This document shows positions 16,977-25,798 of a DNA stretch of 64,000 bases, piece after piece. Position numbers and translations under genes: made by a program. This stretch comes from Arthrobacter liuii (GTDB taxonomy: Bacteria > Actinomycetota > Actinomycetes > Actinomycetales > Micrococcaceae): assembly GCF_014639275.1 (NCBI RefSeq), contig NZ_BMFW01000001.1, positions 362,983-426,982 on the forward strand, in the 5' to 3' direction. The notes beneath the pieces are model-generated. The model was not told where the DNA came from. It ran no database searches and saw only the letters and a list, made by a program, of their open reading frames with translations. How positions within the stretch are numbered: the first letter of the stretch is position 1; the number at the start of each line of letters is the position of its first letter.

Positions 16977-18536
16977 ATGACGTCCCAGACCACGCAAACG
17001 GATCCGGTCATCCTCGAGATGCGGTCCATCACCAAGGAATTCCCCGGCGTTAAAGCCTTGTCGAACGTGAGCCTCCGGGTAAAGGCCGGCGAGATCCACG
17101 CCATCTGCGGCGAAAACGGCGCCGGTAAGTCCACTCTCATGAAGGTCCTGTCCGGCGTGTACCCGTACGGAAGCTACGACGGCGACATCGTCTACCAGGG
17201 GCAAGTCCAGCAGTTCCGGGACATCAGGGCCAGCGAGCACGCGGGCATCGTGATCATCCACCAGGAACTGGCGTTGATCCCCGAACTGTCCATCACTGAG
17301 AACATCTTCCTGGGCAACGAACCCACGAAACGGGGCATCATCGACTGGGGCGAGGCCCGGCTGCGGTCCCTGGACCTGTTGGCGCGCGTTGGCCTGCGGG
17401 ACGATCCCGACACCCCCATCAAGGAAATCGGCGTCGGCAAGCAGCAGCTGGTGGAAATCGCCAAGGCGCTGAACAAGTCCGTGAAGATCCTCATCCTGGA
17501 CGAGCCCACCGCGGCCCTGAACGAATCCGATTCACAGCACCTGCTGGACCTGATGCTCGGCCTGAAGGCCAAGGGCATCACGTCCATCATCATCTCCCAC
17601 AAGCTCAATGAGATTGAGCAGATCGCCGATTCCATCACCATCATCCGCGACGGCAAATCCATCGAGACGCTGGACGTCAAGAAGGACGGCGTGGACGAGG
17701 ACCGCATTATCAAGGGCATGGTGGGCCGCACGCTGGAGTCCCGGTTCCCGGACCACACCCCCAAGATCGGCGAGGTGTTCTTTGAGGTCAAGGACTGGAC
17801 TGTGGGCCACCCTGCCGTCCAGGACCGCCTGGTGTGCAAGGGGTCCAACTTCTATGTCCGCCGGGGCGAAATCGTAGGTTTCGCAGGGCTCATGGGCGCA
17901 GGCCGGACCGAATTGGCCCGTTCCGTGTTCGGCCGCTCTTATGGCCGGTTCATCGATGGCCACGTCTACAAGGACGGCAAGGAGGTTGTCCTCAAGAACG
18001 TCCGCCAAGCCATCGACGCCGGACTGGGCTACGTCACCGAGGACCGCAAGTCCCTGGGCTTGAACCTGCTGGACGACATCAAGACCACCACGGTGTCAGC
18101 GAACCTGCGCAAGATCAGCCACAACTTCGTGGTGGACCCCAACCAGGAGTTCACGGTGGCCGAGCAGTACCGCAAGTCACTGCGCACCAAGACGCCGTCC
18201 GTGGAGGAAGGCGTGGCCAAGCTGTCCGGCGGCAACCAGCAGAAGGTGGTCCTGGCGAAGTGGATGTTCACCGACCCCGACCTGCTGATCCTGGATGAAC
18301 CCACCCGCGGCATCGACGTTGGAGCCAAGTACGAGATCTACGGAATCATCCAGCAGCTGGCCAACCAAGGCAAGGGAGTCATCGTTATCTCCTCCGAACT
18401 GCCGGAACTCCTGGGCCTGTCCGACCGCATCTACACCATCTTCGAAGGCGCCATCACCGGTGTCCTGAACAAAGACGAGGCCAGCCAGGAAAGCCTGATG
18501 AAGCTGATGACCTCCGCCACCCGAAAAGCCGCCTGA
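16977..18536 (+). CDS. Sugar ABC transporter ATP-binding protein (GguA/MmsA type)
   Basis: Double-ATPase subunit of a monosaccharide importer, 519 residues. The first nucleotide-binding domain has Walker [10 protein letters not shown] (about residues 45-53) and Walker [12 protein letters not shown]. The second has the degenerate P-loop region [10 protein letters not shown] and the signature LSGGNQQKV with [40 protein letters not shown] phrasing fits the GguA/MmsA branch. I choose ATG 16977 because of the strong ribosome site; an upstream in-frame start gives 15 extra unlikely residues. Confidence 0.92.
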   Translation: MTSQTTQTDPVILEMRSITKEFPGVKALSNVSLRVKAGEIHAICGENGAGKSTLMKVLSGVYPYGSYDGDIVYQGQVQQFRDIRASEHAGIVIIHQELALIPELSITENIFLGNEPTKRGIIDWGEARLRSLDLLARVGLRDDPDTPIKEIGVGKQQLVEIAKALNKSVKILILDEPTAALNESDSQHLLDLMLGLKAKGITSIIISHKLNEIEQIADSITIIRDGKSIETLDVKKDGVDEDRIIKGMVGRTLESRFPDHTPKIGEVFFEVKDWTVGHPAVQDRLVCKGSNFYVRRGEIVGFAGLMGAGRTELARSVFGRSYGRFIDGHVYKDGKEVVLKNVRQAIDAGLGYVTEDRKSLGLNLLDDIKTTTVSANLRKISHNFVVDPNQEFTVAEQYRKSLRTKTPSVEEGVAKLSGGNQQKVVLAKWMFTDPDLLILDEPTRGIDVGAKYEIYGIIQQLANQGKGVIVISSELPELLGLSDRIYTIFEGAITGVLNKDEASQESLMKLMTSATRKAA

Positions 18537-18580
18537 CCCTCTGGCCCCTCCAGAACCTTCCGGACACAAGGACTGACACC

Positions 18581-19864
18581 ATGAACGCCCTCAAAAAGCT
18601 GTTTGGCGGCAACACCCGCCAATTCGGCATGATCTTCGCCCTGGTGGCCCTGATCATCTTCTTCCAGTTCGCCACCGACGGCCGGACCCTGACCCCCGGC
18701 AACGTCATCAACCTGTTCAACGGCAACTCATACATCCTGATCCTGGCCATCGGCATGGTGCTGGTGATTATCGCCGGCCACATCGACCTCTCGGTCGGAT
18801 CAGTCGCCGCATTCGTCGGCGTCACGGTTGCCCTGGCCCTCCGCGACTGGGGCATCCCCTGGTGGGCCGGCGTCCTGCTGGGCCTGGCGCTCGGTGCCGT
18901 GATCGGCGCCTGGCAAGGCTGGTGGACAGCCTATGTTGGCATCCCCGCCTTCATCGTGACCCTGGCCGGTATGCTCCTCTTCCGCGGCTTCAACCAGTTC
19001 GTGGGCAAGTCCAACACCATCCCGGTGCCAGTTGAGTTCCAGTACATTGGCTCCGGCTACCTCCCCGAGGTGGGGCCCGACACCGGCTACAACAACCTCA
19101 CGGTGCTGCTGGGCCTCGCCGCCGCCGCGTTCGTCGTGTGGGGGGAGCTCCGCTCCCGGGCAAGGGCCAAGGCGCTGGGTGCCGAGGTTCCCGAAACGTG
19201 GGTGACGGTACTGAAGCTGGTGCTCATCTGCGCCGCCATCCTTTACGCCACCTACCTGTTCGCCACCGGCCGCCCCGGCACCTCCTTCCCCATCCCCGGC
19301 CTCATCCTGGCCGTGCTGGTGCTCCTCTACGGCTTCATCTCCTCACGCACCATCCTGGGCCGCCACGTCTACGCAGTGGGCGGCAACCGCCACGCAGCCG
19401 AACTCTCCGGCGTGCAGTCCAAGAAGGTCAACTTCCTGGTCATGATGAACATGTCCATCCTGGCCGGCCTTGCCGGCATGATCTTCGTGGCCCGCTCCAC
19501 CGCCTCAGGACCGTTCGACGGCGTGGGCTGGGAACTGGACGCCATCGCGGCAGTCTTCATCGGCGGCGCGGCCGTCACCGGCGGTGTAGGCACCGTGGTC
19601 GGGTCCATCATCGGTGGCCTGGTCATGGCAGTGCTCAACAACGGCCTCCAGCTCCTGGGCGTCGGCGCGGACCTCACCCAGATCATCAAGGGCCTGGTGC
19701 TCCTGATCGCCGTCGCTTTCGACGTCTACAACAAGACCCAGGGCAAGCGCTCAATCATCGGCCTGCTGACCAGGAACTTCAACCGTCCCGGCGCAGGTCC
19801 CAGCGGCCCCACCCAGCCCGACGAAACAACCTCCACCAAGGAAGCGATCGCCAGGGAAGCCTGA
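18581..19864 (+). CDS. Sugar ABC transporter permease (GguB/XylH type)
   Basis: A 427-residue integral membrane subunit with about 10 or more hydrophobic segments. It carries the ribose/xylose-permease hallmarks HIDLSVGSVAAFVG and VGGNRHAAELSGV, and a Gly-rich GGAAVTGGVGTVVGSIIGG stretch. The 45 bases before it contain AAGGA as ribosome site. It forms the membrane channel with the double ATPase upstream and takes substrate from the lipoprotein encoded next. Confidence 0.92.
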   Translation: MNALKKLFGGNTRQFGMIFALVALIIFFQFATDGRTLTPGNVINLFNGNSYILILAIGMVLVIIAGHIDLSVGSVAAFVGVTVALALRDWGIPWWAGVLLGLALGAVIGAWQGWWTAYVGIPAFIVTLAGMLLFRGFNQFVGKSNTIPVPVEFQYIGSGYLPEVGPDTGYNNLTVLLGLAAAAFVVWGELRSRARAKALGAEVPETWVTVLKLVLICAAILYATYLFATGRPGTSFPIPGLILAVLVLLYGFISSRTILGRHVYAVGGNRHAAELSGVQSKKVNFLVMMNMSILAGLAGMIFVARSTASGPFDGVGWELDAIAAVFIGGAAVTGGVGTVVGSIIGGLVMAVLNNGLQLLGVGADLTQIIKGLVLLIAVAFDVYNKTQGKRSIIGLLTRNFNRPGAGPSGPTQPDETTSTKEAIAREA

Positions 19865-19914
19865 AGTTTGCAACCTGAATACTGTTCCCATCACACAAAG
19901 AAAGAGAACCAATA

Positions 19915-21009
19915 ATGCGAATGTTTGGTAAAGCAGGAAAGGCCGCAGCGGTTGCTGCCATCGCAGCACTGGCGCTGACGGGCTGTGGACGCTCGGAGCC
20001 CTCCGGTGGTTCCAGCGGCAGCGCAGCAGGGTTCCCCCAGAACTCCTCCATCGGTGTCGCCCTTCCGCAGAAGACCAGTGAAAACTGGGTGCTCGCCGAA
20101 AAGCTGTTCAATGACGGCCTCAACGGTGCCGGGTTCAAGGCTGACGTCCAGTTCGCCAACGGCGGCGTCTCGGAGCAGCAGAACCAGATCAGCGCCATGG
20201 TCACCAAGGGTGCCAAGGTCATCATCGTGGGTGCCATTGACGGCTCCCAGCTGGGTACCCAGCTCAAGCAGGCCAAGGACGCCGGCGCCACGGTCATCGC
20301 CTACGACCGCCTCCTGCTGAACACGGACAACGTGGACTACTACGTGGCCTATGACAACTTCAAGGTCGGCGTGCTCCAGGGCCAGGCCCTGCTGGACGGC
20401 ATGAAGGCGAAGAAGCCCACTGGTCCATACAACATCGAACTGTTCGCCGGTTCCCCCGACGACGCCAACGCCAAGGTGTTCTTCAACGGTGCCATGAGCG
20501 TCCTGAAGCCCAAGATCGACGACGGCACCCTGAAGGTCGTCTCCGGGCAGAACAGCTTCGAGCAGGCCGTGACCCAGGGCTGGAAGGCCGAAAACGCCCA
20601 GCGGCGCATGGACACCCTGCTCAGCGGCAGCTACACCAGCGCAAACCTGGACGGCGTCCTTTCCCCCAACGACACCCTGGCCCGCGCAATCCTGACCTCG
20701 GTCAAGGCTGCCGGCAAGCCGATCCCGGTGGTCACCGGCCAGGACTCCGAGGTTGAGTCGGTCAAGTCGATCATGGCAGGCGAGCAGTACTCCACCATCA
20801 ACAAGGACACCCGCAAGCTGGTTGAGCACGCCATCACCATGGTCAAGGACCTGCAGGCCGGCAAGAAGCCTGAGGTCAACGACGACAAGTCCTACAACAA
20901 CGGCAACAAGGTGGTTCCCGCCTACCTGCTGGAGCCGGTCATCGTGACCTCCGCCAACGTCAAGACGGCCTACACGGACGATCCCGTACTCGGCCCGATC
21001 ACCAAGTAG
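19915..21009 (+). CDS. Sugar-binding lipoprotein (ChvE type)
   Basis: A 364-residue periplasmic-binding-protein-1 type receptor, anchored to the outer face of the membrane by a lipobox (LALTGC, Cys about residue 24). The sequence matches ChvE in stretches such as VTKGAKVIIVGAIDG, QAKDAGATVIAYDR, NVDYYVAYDNFKVGVLQG, ELFAGSPDD and PVVTGQDSEVESVKSI. ChvE homologues bind galactose, arabinose, xylose or glucuronate, so the exact sugar is open. Unusually the binding-protein gene comes last in the operon. A strong terminator follows. Confidence 0.92.
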   Translation: MRMFGKAGKAAAVAAIAALALTGCGRSEPSGGSSGSAAGFPQNSSIGVALPQKTSENWVLAEKLFNDGLNGAGFKADVQFANGGVSEQQNQISAMVTKGAKVIIVGAIDGSQLGTQLKQAKDAGATVIAYDRLLLNTDNVDYYVAYDNFKVGVLQGQALLDGMKAKKPTGPYNIELFAGSPDDANAKVFFNGAMSVLKPKIDDGTLKVVSGQNSFEQAVTQGWKAENAQRRMDTLLSGSYTSANLDGVLSPNDTLARAILTSVKAAGKPIPVVTGQDSEVESVKSIMAGEQYSTINKDTRKLVEHAITMVKDLQAGKKPEVNDDKSYNNGNKVVPAYLLEPVIVTSANVKTAYTDDPVLGPITK

Positions 21010-21044
21010 CACCAGTAGAAACAGCCGGGGCCAACCCGGCAACA

Positions 21045-21076
21045 GGAAAGCCCGGTCCCATGGGACCGGGCTTTCC
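21045..21076 (+). terminator. Terminator of the sugar ABC operon
   Basis: A perfect 32-base palindrome (arms 21045-21060 and 21061-21076) beginning GGAAAGCCCGGTCCC, 36 bases after the stop of the binding-protein gene. Confidence 0.85.
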
Positions 21077-21206
21077 TGCGTCCCGGCTCACCAGCAACGC
21101 CCTTCACAGGCCAGACACAGGCCCGGCCGGATTCCCGCACAGGGTGTCCGGCGAGGGTTGATGCGAAGCCGGCCCTCCGCGCCGGCCCTTGAGTCATAGG
21201 AGTAAC

Positions 21207-22658
21207 GTGAGCGTCCTTGCCAGAAGCGTAGGCAATGCCTTCAGAAACAAGGTCCGCACCGCAGCTGTTGTCGCGGTGCTGGCCGTCGCTATTGGCCTTG
21301 CCCTGGCCATGCTGGTGGCCAACCAGGCCGTCGGGGCGAAAGTCCAGGAGCTCAACGCTTCCGTGGGCACGGTCCTGACCGTCAACCCTGCCGGCGGGCA
21401 AGGCTTCGAGGGCGGCGGTGAGCCGCTCACCGCCGGCCAGGCAGCCACCGCCGCCGCCGTGCCCAACGTCAGTGCCGTCGTCGGGACCTCAACGCTGCGG
21501 CTGCGGAACGCGGCTGCTGCCGCCGCACAAACGGCCCAGGCAGGACAGACAGGACAGCCAGGGCCCGGCGGCCAAACCGGACAGGCCGGCCCCGGCGGCC
21601 AGGCGGCGCCCACACTGACCACCAGCCTGACCGCGGCGGTGGATGCCGGCACCCTCGGCAACCGCAACCAGCAGGCCAACGGAACCACGGGCTCCACCGG
21701 AACCACCCAGCAACCGGTCCGCTCCCTGCCCATCACCGCCACCGGAATCGGCGCCGAAGTGGACAACACGGGCAAGGCACTGAACATCACGCAGGGTTCC
21801 GGGCTCGGCGACTACTCGGCGGCATCCACCGGCGCGCTGCTTGGAACCACCCTGGCCGAGAAGAACAACCTCACCATCGGCTCCACGTTCACCATCAACG
21901 ACCAGACCTACACGGTTTCCGGTTTGTTCGACGCCGGCACCGCCTTCGGTAACAACGCCGTGTACGTCACCCTCCCCACCGCCCAGACCCTCGCCGGGAC
22001 ACCGGGTGAGCTGTCAAGCATGATCGTCACGGTCAACTCGATGGACAACGTCGCCGCCACCAAGGCGGCGCTGCAGTCCGCGCTGGGCACCGACAAGGCC
22101 GACGTCACCCAGGGCCAGAACCTGCAGACCGCCGTCAGCTCCCTGGACAGCGTCAAGAACATCTCCTTTATCGCCTTCATCGCAGCCCTGGGCACCGCCG
22201 GCCTGATCATCCTGCTCATCATGGTGATGCTGGTCCGCGAGCGCCGCCGCGAAATCGGTGTCCTGAAGGCCATCGGGGCACCCAACCGCACCATCGGCCT
22301 GCAGTTCGTCCTCGAAGCCCTGGTCCTTGCGGCCCTGGGCAGCGCAGTGGGCGCGGCCATCGCATCGTTCGCCAGTGGCGGCATCGCCTCTGCGCTGATC
22401 AGCAGCAACACCACCACCACAACCACTACGGGCCGTGGCTTCCCCGGCGGCGCCGGCGGTGGAGGGGGCTTCCCGGGCGGCCAGGGTGGACCGTTTGGCG
22501 GCGCCTCCCAGCTACTTAGCTCGGTGACGGCGAGCGCATCCCCCGGAGTCATCGCCGGTGGCATAGCTGCGGTGTTCGGCGTCGCCATTATCGGCGCCTT
22601 GGTTCCCGCGCTGCTCACTGCACGCATCCGTCCCATCGAAGTCCTGCGAGGAGAATAG
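21207..22658 (+). CDS. MacB/FtsX-type ABC transporter permease
   Basis: A 483-residue permease of the MacB-like family. It has a single N-terminal membrane helix (about residues 18-40), a large extracytoplasmic domain of roughly 270 residues, and three helices in the C-terminal FtsX domain (VMLVRERRREIGVLKAIGA before the second). Two unusual inserts stand out. A Gly/Gln/Pro-rich collagen-like stretch lies near residues 105-135, and a Thr-run followed by a Gly/Phe/Pro-rich loop lies between the last two helices. The start is GTG 21207, with AGGAG six bases upstream. The ATPase follows two bases later. Confidence 0.9.
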   Translation: MSVLARSVGNAFRNKVRTAAVVAVLAVAIGLALAMLVANQAVGAKVQELNASVGTVLTVNPAGGQGFEGGGEPLTAGQAATAAAVPNVSAVVGTSTLRLRNAAAAAAQTAQAGQTGQPGPGGQTGQAGPGGQAAPTLTTSLTAAVDAGTLGNRNQQANGTTGSTGTTQQPVRSLPITATGIGAEVDNTGKALNITQGSGLGDYSAASTGALLGTTLAEKNNLTIGSTFTINDQTYTVSGLFDAGTAFGNNAVYVTLPTAQTLAGTPGELSSMIVTVNSMDNVAATKAALQSALGTDKADVTQGQNLQTAVSSLDSVKNISFIAFIAALGTAGLIILLIMVMLVRERRREIGVLKAIGAPNRTIGLQFVLEALVLAALGSAVGAAIASFASGGIASALISSNTTTTTTTGRGFPGGAGGGGGFPGGQGGPFGGASQLLSSVTASASPGVIAGGIAAVFGVAIIGALVPALLTARIRPIEVLRGE

Positions 22659-22660
22659 CC

Positions 22661-23365
22661 ATGATTGAAGTCAAGAACCTGGTCCGCACCTTCAAGTCGG
22701 GCGACCGCACCATCAAGCCGGTCAACGACGTCAGCTTCGAGCTGGAGCAGGGCACGCTGGCCTCGATCGTCGGGAAGAGCGGCAGCGGCAAGAGCACACT
22801 GTTGTCCCTCCTGGGTGCGCTGGACAAGCCCACCGGCGGAGACGTCGTCGTGGACGGCGTCAGCCTGGCAAGCCTCCCCGACAGCAAGCTGACGGAGTAC
22901 CGCCGGCGGGACATCGGGTTCGTGTTCCAGCAGTTCAACCTGATCCCCAACCTGTCCGCCGTAGACAATGTCATGCTACCCATGGAATTCGCAGGGCTCC
23001 GGAAGGCGGACCGGCTGCAGCGCGCCAGGGACTTGCTGGAACAGGTCCAGCTGGATCCGTCCAAGCACGAGCGGCGCATCAACAGGCTCTCGGGCGGCGA
23101 GCAGCAGCGCGTTGCGATTGCCCGGGCCCTTGCCAACGAACCCAAGCTCATCCTGGCCGACGAGCCCACCGGGAACCTGGACGAACAGACCGGCGACCAC
23201 ATCATCGAGCTCCTCAGCTCCCTGAGCCGGAACCACAACACCACCATCCTGGTGGTCACCCATGACAGGGTCCTCGCGAACAAGACCGACCGCCGGTTCC
23301 GCCTGCAGCAGGGCAAGCTGACGGAGGAGCCGGTCCGCGGCCGGGCTGTGGCCGCGACCGCCTGA
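22661..23365 (+). CDS. LolD/MacB-type ABC ATP-binding protein
   Basis: A 234-residue ATPase pairing with the permease directly upstream. Walker A is GKSGSGKSTL (about residues 38-47), the Q-loop is FVFQQFNL, the signature is LSGGEQQRVAIARAL, and Walker B is LILADEPTGNLDEQTG. This class drives mechanotransmission (release of lipoproteins or peptides, or drug efflux) rather than classical import. No HlyD-like partner gene is nearby. Confidence 0.93.
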   Translation: MIEVKNLVRTFKSGDRTIKPVNDVSFELEQGTLASIVGKSGSGKSTLLSLLGALDKPTGGDVVVDGVSLASLPDSKLTEYRRRDIGFVFQQFNLIPNLSAVDNVMLPMEFAGLRKADRLQRARDLLEQVQLDPSKHERRINRLSGGEQQRVAIARALANEPKLILADEPTGNLDEQTGDHIIELLSSLSRNHNTTILVVTHDRVLANKTDRRFRLQQGKLTEEPVRGRAVAATA

Positions 23366-23374
23366 CGCGCAAAG

Positions 23375-23411
23375 GGGCCAATGGCGGGGGCTACGCTCCC
23401 GCCATTGGCCC
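23375..23411 (+). terminator. Hairpin after the MacB-like ABC pair
   Basis: Arms GGGCCAATGGCGGG (23375-23388) and its exact complement (23398-23411) enclose a nine-base loop, 10 bases after the ATPase stop. There is no T-run. Confidence 0.7.
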
Positions 23412-23470
23412 TCTTCGCACCCACGCGAAGTTTCCCGCCCCTTCCGCTCCGCTGTGACAGGATGGCAGCT

Positions 23471-24541
23471 ATGACTGCTCCCATCGCCACACCGTGGCTT
23501 TCCAGCCAACCTGACCAGGATCCCCGGTCAGCCACCGGAGCTCCCCTGCGCTGGGGAATCATTGCAACAGGCAGCATCGCCCGCGCCGTCTCGGAAGACC
23601 TCGCGCTGCTTGAGGATGCCGAGCTGTACGCGGTCAGTTCCCGGACGCAGGACACCGCTGATGCCTTTGCCGTGGCCTATGACTTCGCAAAGGCCTACGG
23701 GGACGACGGCGGTGTCCCCGGCTACCAGCAGCTGCTCGCCGATGACGCGGTGGATATCGTCTACGTGGCCACCCCGCATGCCCAGCACCACGAAATGGTC
23801 CTCGCAGCCCTCAACGCCGGCAAGCACGTGCTTTGCGAGAAGGCTTTCACCATCAACGCCCGGGAAGCGGCAGAACTCATCGACGTTGCACGCAGCCGAA
23901 GACTCTTCCTGATGGAGGCGGTCTGGAGCAGGTTCCTGCCCTCGATGCAGCGCGCTTTCGAGATCGCGGCTTCCGGTGAACTGGGCGACATTCACTGGAT
24001 CACCGCAGACCTGGGCTTCCCGGCGCCGTACTCCCCTACTGCCAGGCTGTGGGCCCGGAAAGACGGCGGAGGTGCCTTGCTGGATCTGTCCGTCTACCCG
24101 CTCCTCTGGGCACTCGGCACCCTTGGTTTTCCGCAGACCGTCAGCGCCACGGGCTTTGTCAACGACGACGGGGTGGATGCACAAAATGCCATGACCCTTG
24201 GCTACGGCCACGCGGCCCAGGTCCAGCTCACCTCTTCCCTCCTGGCCCACGGACCCCGCACTGCCACCGTCGCCGGAAACCTTGGTTTCCTGCAGAGCGT
24301 GGGGTCCATCAACAACCCCCGCGAACTCGTCATCACCCGGGGGTGGGAAGAGCGGCGGACCGAAACCTTCGACGTGGTGGGCAAGGGCTACGCCTACGAG
24401 TTGCGCGAGGTGATGCGGTGCGTCCAGCACGGGCTGACGGAAAGTCCGGTCATGCCCCTTGAGGACACGTTGAACACCATGCGCCTTTTCGACGGTGTTC
24501 GGGCCCAGCTCGGCGTGAGTTACCCCAACGACAGGCACTAG
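23471..24541 (+). CDS. Gfo/Idh/MocA-family oxidoreductase
   Basis: A 356-residue NAD(P)-dependent sugar-type dehydrogenase. The Rossmann domain begins LRWGIIATGSIARAV near residue 30. The family motif appears as HVLCEKAFTINAREA, with the Glu-Lys pair typical of the group, and the C-terminal alpha/beta domain contains DLSVYPLLWALGTLG. The start is ATG 23471, with AGG 10 bases upstream; an ATG three codons earlier is also possible. Substrate unknown; trans-dihydrodiol dehydrogenase-like members look similar. It is isolated by a hairpin upstream. Confidence 0.88.
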   Translation: MTAPIATPWLSSQPDQDPRSATGAPLRWGIIATGSIARAVSEDLALLEDAELYAVSSRTQDTADAFAVAYDFAKAYGDDGGVPGYQQLLADDAVDIVYVATPHAQHHEMVLAALNAGKHVLCEKAFTINAREAAELIDVARSRRLFLMEAVWSRFLPSMQRAFEIAASGELGDIHWITADLGFPAPYSPTARLWARKDGGGALLDLSVYPLLWALGTLGFPQTVSATGFVNDDGVDAQNAMTLGYGHAAQVQLTSSLLAHGPRTATVAGNLGFLQSVGSINNPRELVITRGWEERRTETFDVVGKGYAYELREVMRCVQHGLTESPVMPLEDTLNTMRLFDGVRAQLGVSYPNDRH

Positions 24542-24746
24542 ACGACGCCGCAAGGGGGGACCACGACGGCGGTATTGCCGCTTTCTAGGGGTGGCAAGAA
24601 TGTGACTGCTTTCCATTGCCGTTGACGCATCTCGTGCGTGTTTCGCACCTTTTGTAAAATCCCTTTAGCGAAGTCTGGACTTCCGGCAATATGCGGTCTT
24701 AGGCTTTAGCCACCATTGAATGCACCGGTCACTGGGGGTGGTATGC

Positions 24747-25709
24747 ATGGCTCGACTGAGTTCGCCATGGCGTGCCTTGCGCCCGGCACTCCTTGCCGGG
24801 GCCGCCGCAGCAACCTGGTTGACGCTTTCGTCCACGGCTGCAGCCGCCGATATCGGACCGGACTCCTCGTCCCTTCCCGGCAGCGCTACCAGTTCGGTTT
24901 CGACCCTGACCCAAAATCTTCCGGACACGGTTTCACCGGCTCCTGCTGCCTCCCCGGCCGCACCGGCCGCAGCGCCCGGGCTGCTGCAGCCTCAAGTAAC
25001 CCAGGTTTCCGGGCTGGCCGACAACCTCATTGCCACAGTTCCAGTGGTGGACCCGGTGGTTCCGGCGGGAACTGTCTCGTATGTCGCCGCTCCCCTTGCG
25101 GAGGCCTTCGATGGCGTGACGGCCGGCGTGGCAGAGGCTGTTGTAACCCCGGCAACCGAGGCCGTTCCGGTACTCGAGCCGGCGCTCCGCCCGGTTGATG
25201 ATCTTCTGACGGGCACCGCTCCGTTGCCCGTCCTACCCGCAGATGCCGTGCAAGCGGAACTTCCTGCCATGGCGACCGCTGCTCCCGCAGACTCTCAGCC
25301 TGCCGCCCGGGAAGCAACCACGGACGCTGTCGAACCCGCCCCGGAACCTGACCGGGCTGCACCGCAGTTGACCAGCGCAGGGACTGGCAGCTACGACCCA
25401 AGCCTGGCACCCGCGGGCGCTTCAGCCCTGGCGGGCACGGCTGCCCATGGGCCTGCCGTGCCCGTGCTCAATGATCCCGCTTCGGAGCAGCCCCTTCCCG
25501 TTGACCCGGCGCCGCTGCCTGCCCAGGCTCCTGCAGCCCCGGGATCCGACACGGGCGGCGGCGGATCATCGGGCGGCTCGCCGGGTGCGGCCGCGTGGCT
25601 TAGCCCCTTCGACTTTGGCTTTGAACGTCCCGGTGCTGTTGCCGCCGGCGACACCTCTGAGCACGCCCCTGCGCCGGTGTCATTCGACCCCGGTTCTTCC
25701 CCTGACTAG
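24747..25709 (+). CDS. Secreted Pro/Ala-rich protein of unknown function
   Basis: A 320-residue exported protein. The N-terminus has an RxR start, a hydrophobic core (LLAGAAAATWLTL) and a signal-peptidase site near STAAAA/D (about residue 37). The rest is rich in Ala, Pro and Val, with no Cys and no C-terminal anchor, and ends in a Gly/Ser-rich linker and a Pro/Asp tail. I do not recognise the family. I choose ATG 24747 for the GGGGGTGG ribosome site and signal-peptide shape. It is followed by another low-complexity surface protein. Confidence 0.75.
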   Translation: MARLSSPWRALRPALLAGAAAATWLTLSSTAAAADIGPDSSSLPGSATSSVSTLTQNLPDTVSPAPAASPAAPAAAPGLLQPQVTQVSGLADNLIATVPVVDPVVPAGTVSYVAAPLAEAFDGVTAGVAEAVVTPATEAVPVLEPALRPVDDLLTGTAPLPVLPADAVQAELPAMATAAPADSQPAAREATTDAVEPAPEPDRAAPQLTSAGTGSYDPSLAPAGASALAGTAAHGPAVPVLNDPASEQPLPVDPAPLPAQAPAAPGSDTGGGGSSGGSPGAAAWLSPFDFGFERPGAVAAGDTSEHAPAPVSFDPGSSPD

Positions 25710-25798
25710 TTGAGGCCGTCTGTCCTTTCCGGGCAGCACGTGGCCCTACGGGCAGCTGATCAGCGCCCGAACACCTCAACTTTCCAGGAGTAACCACC

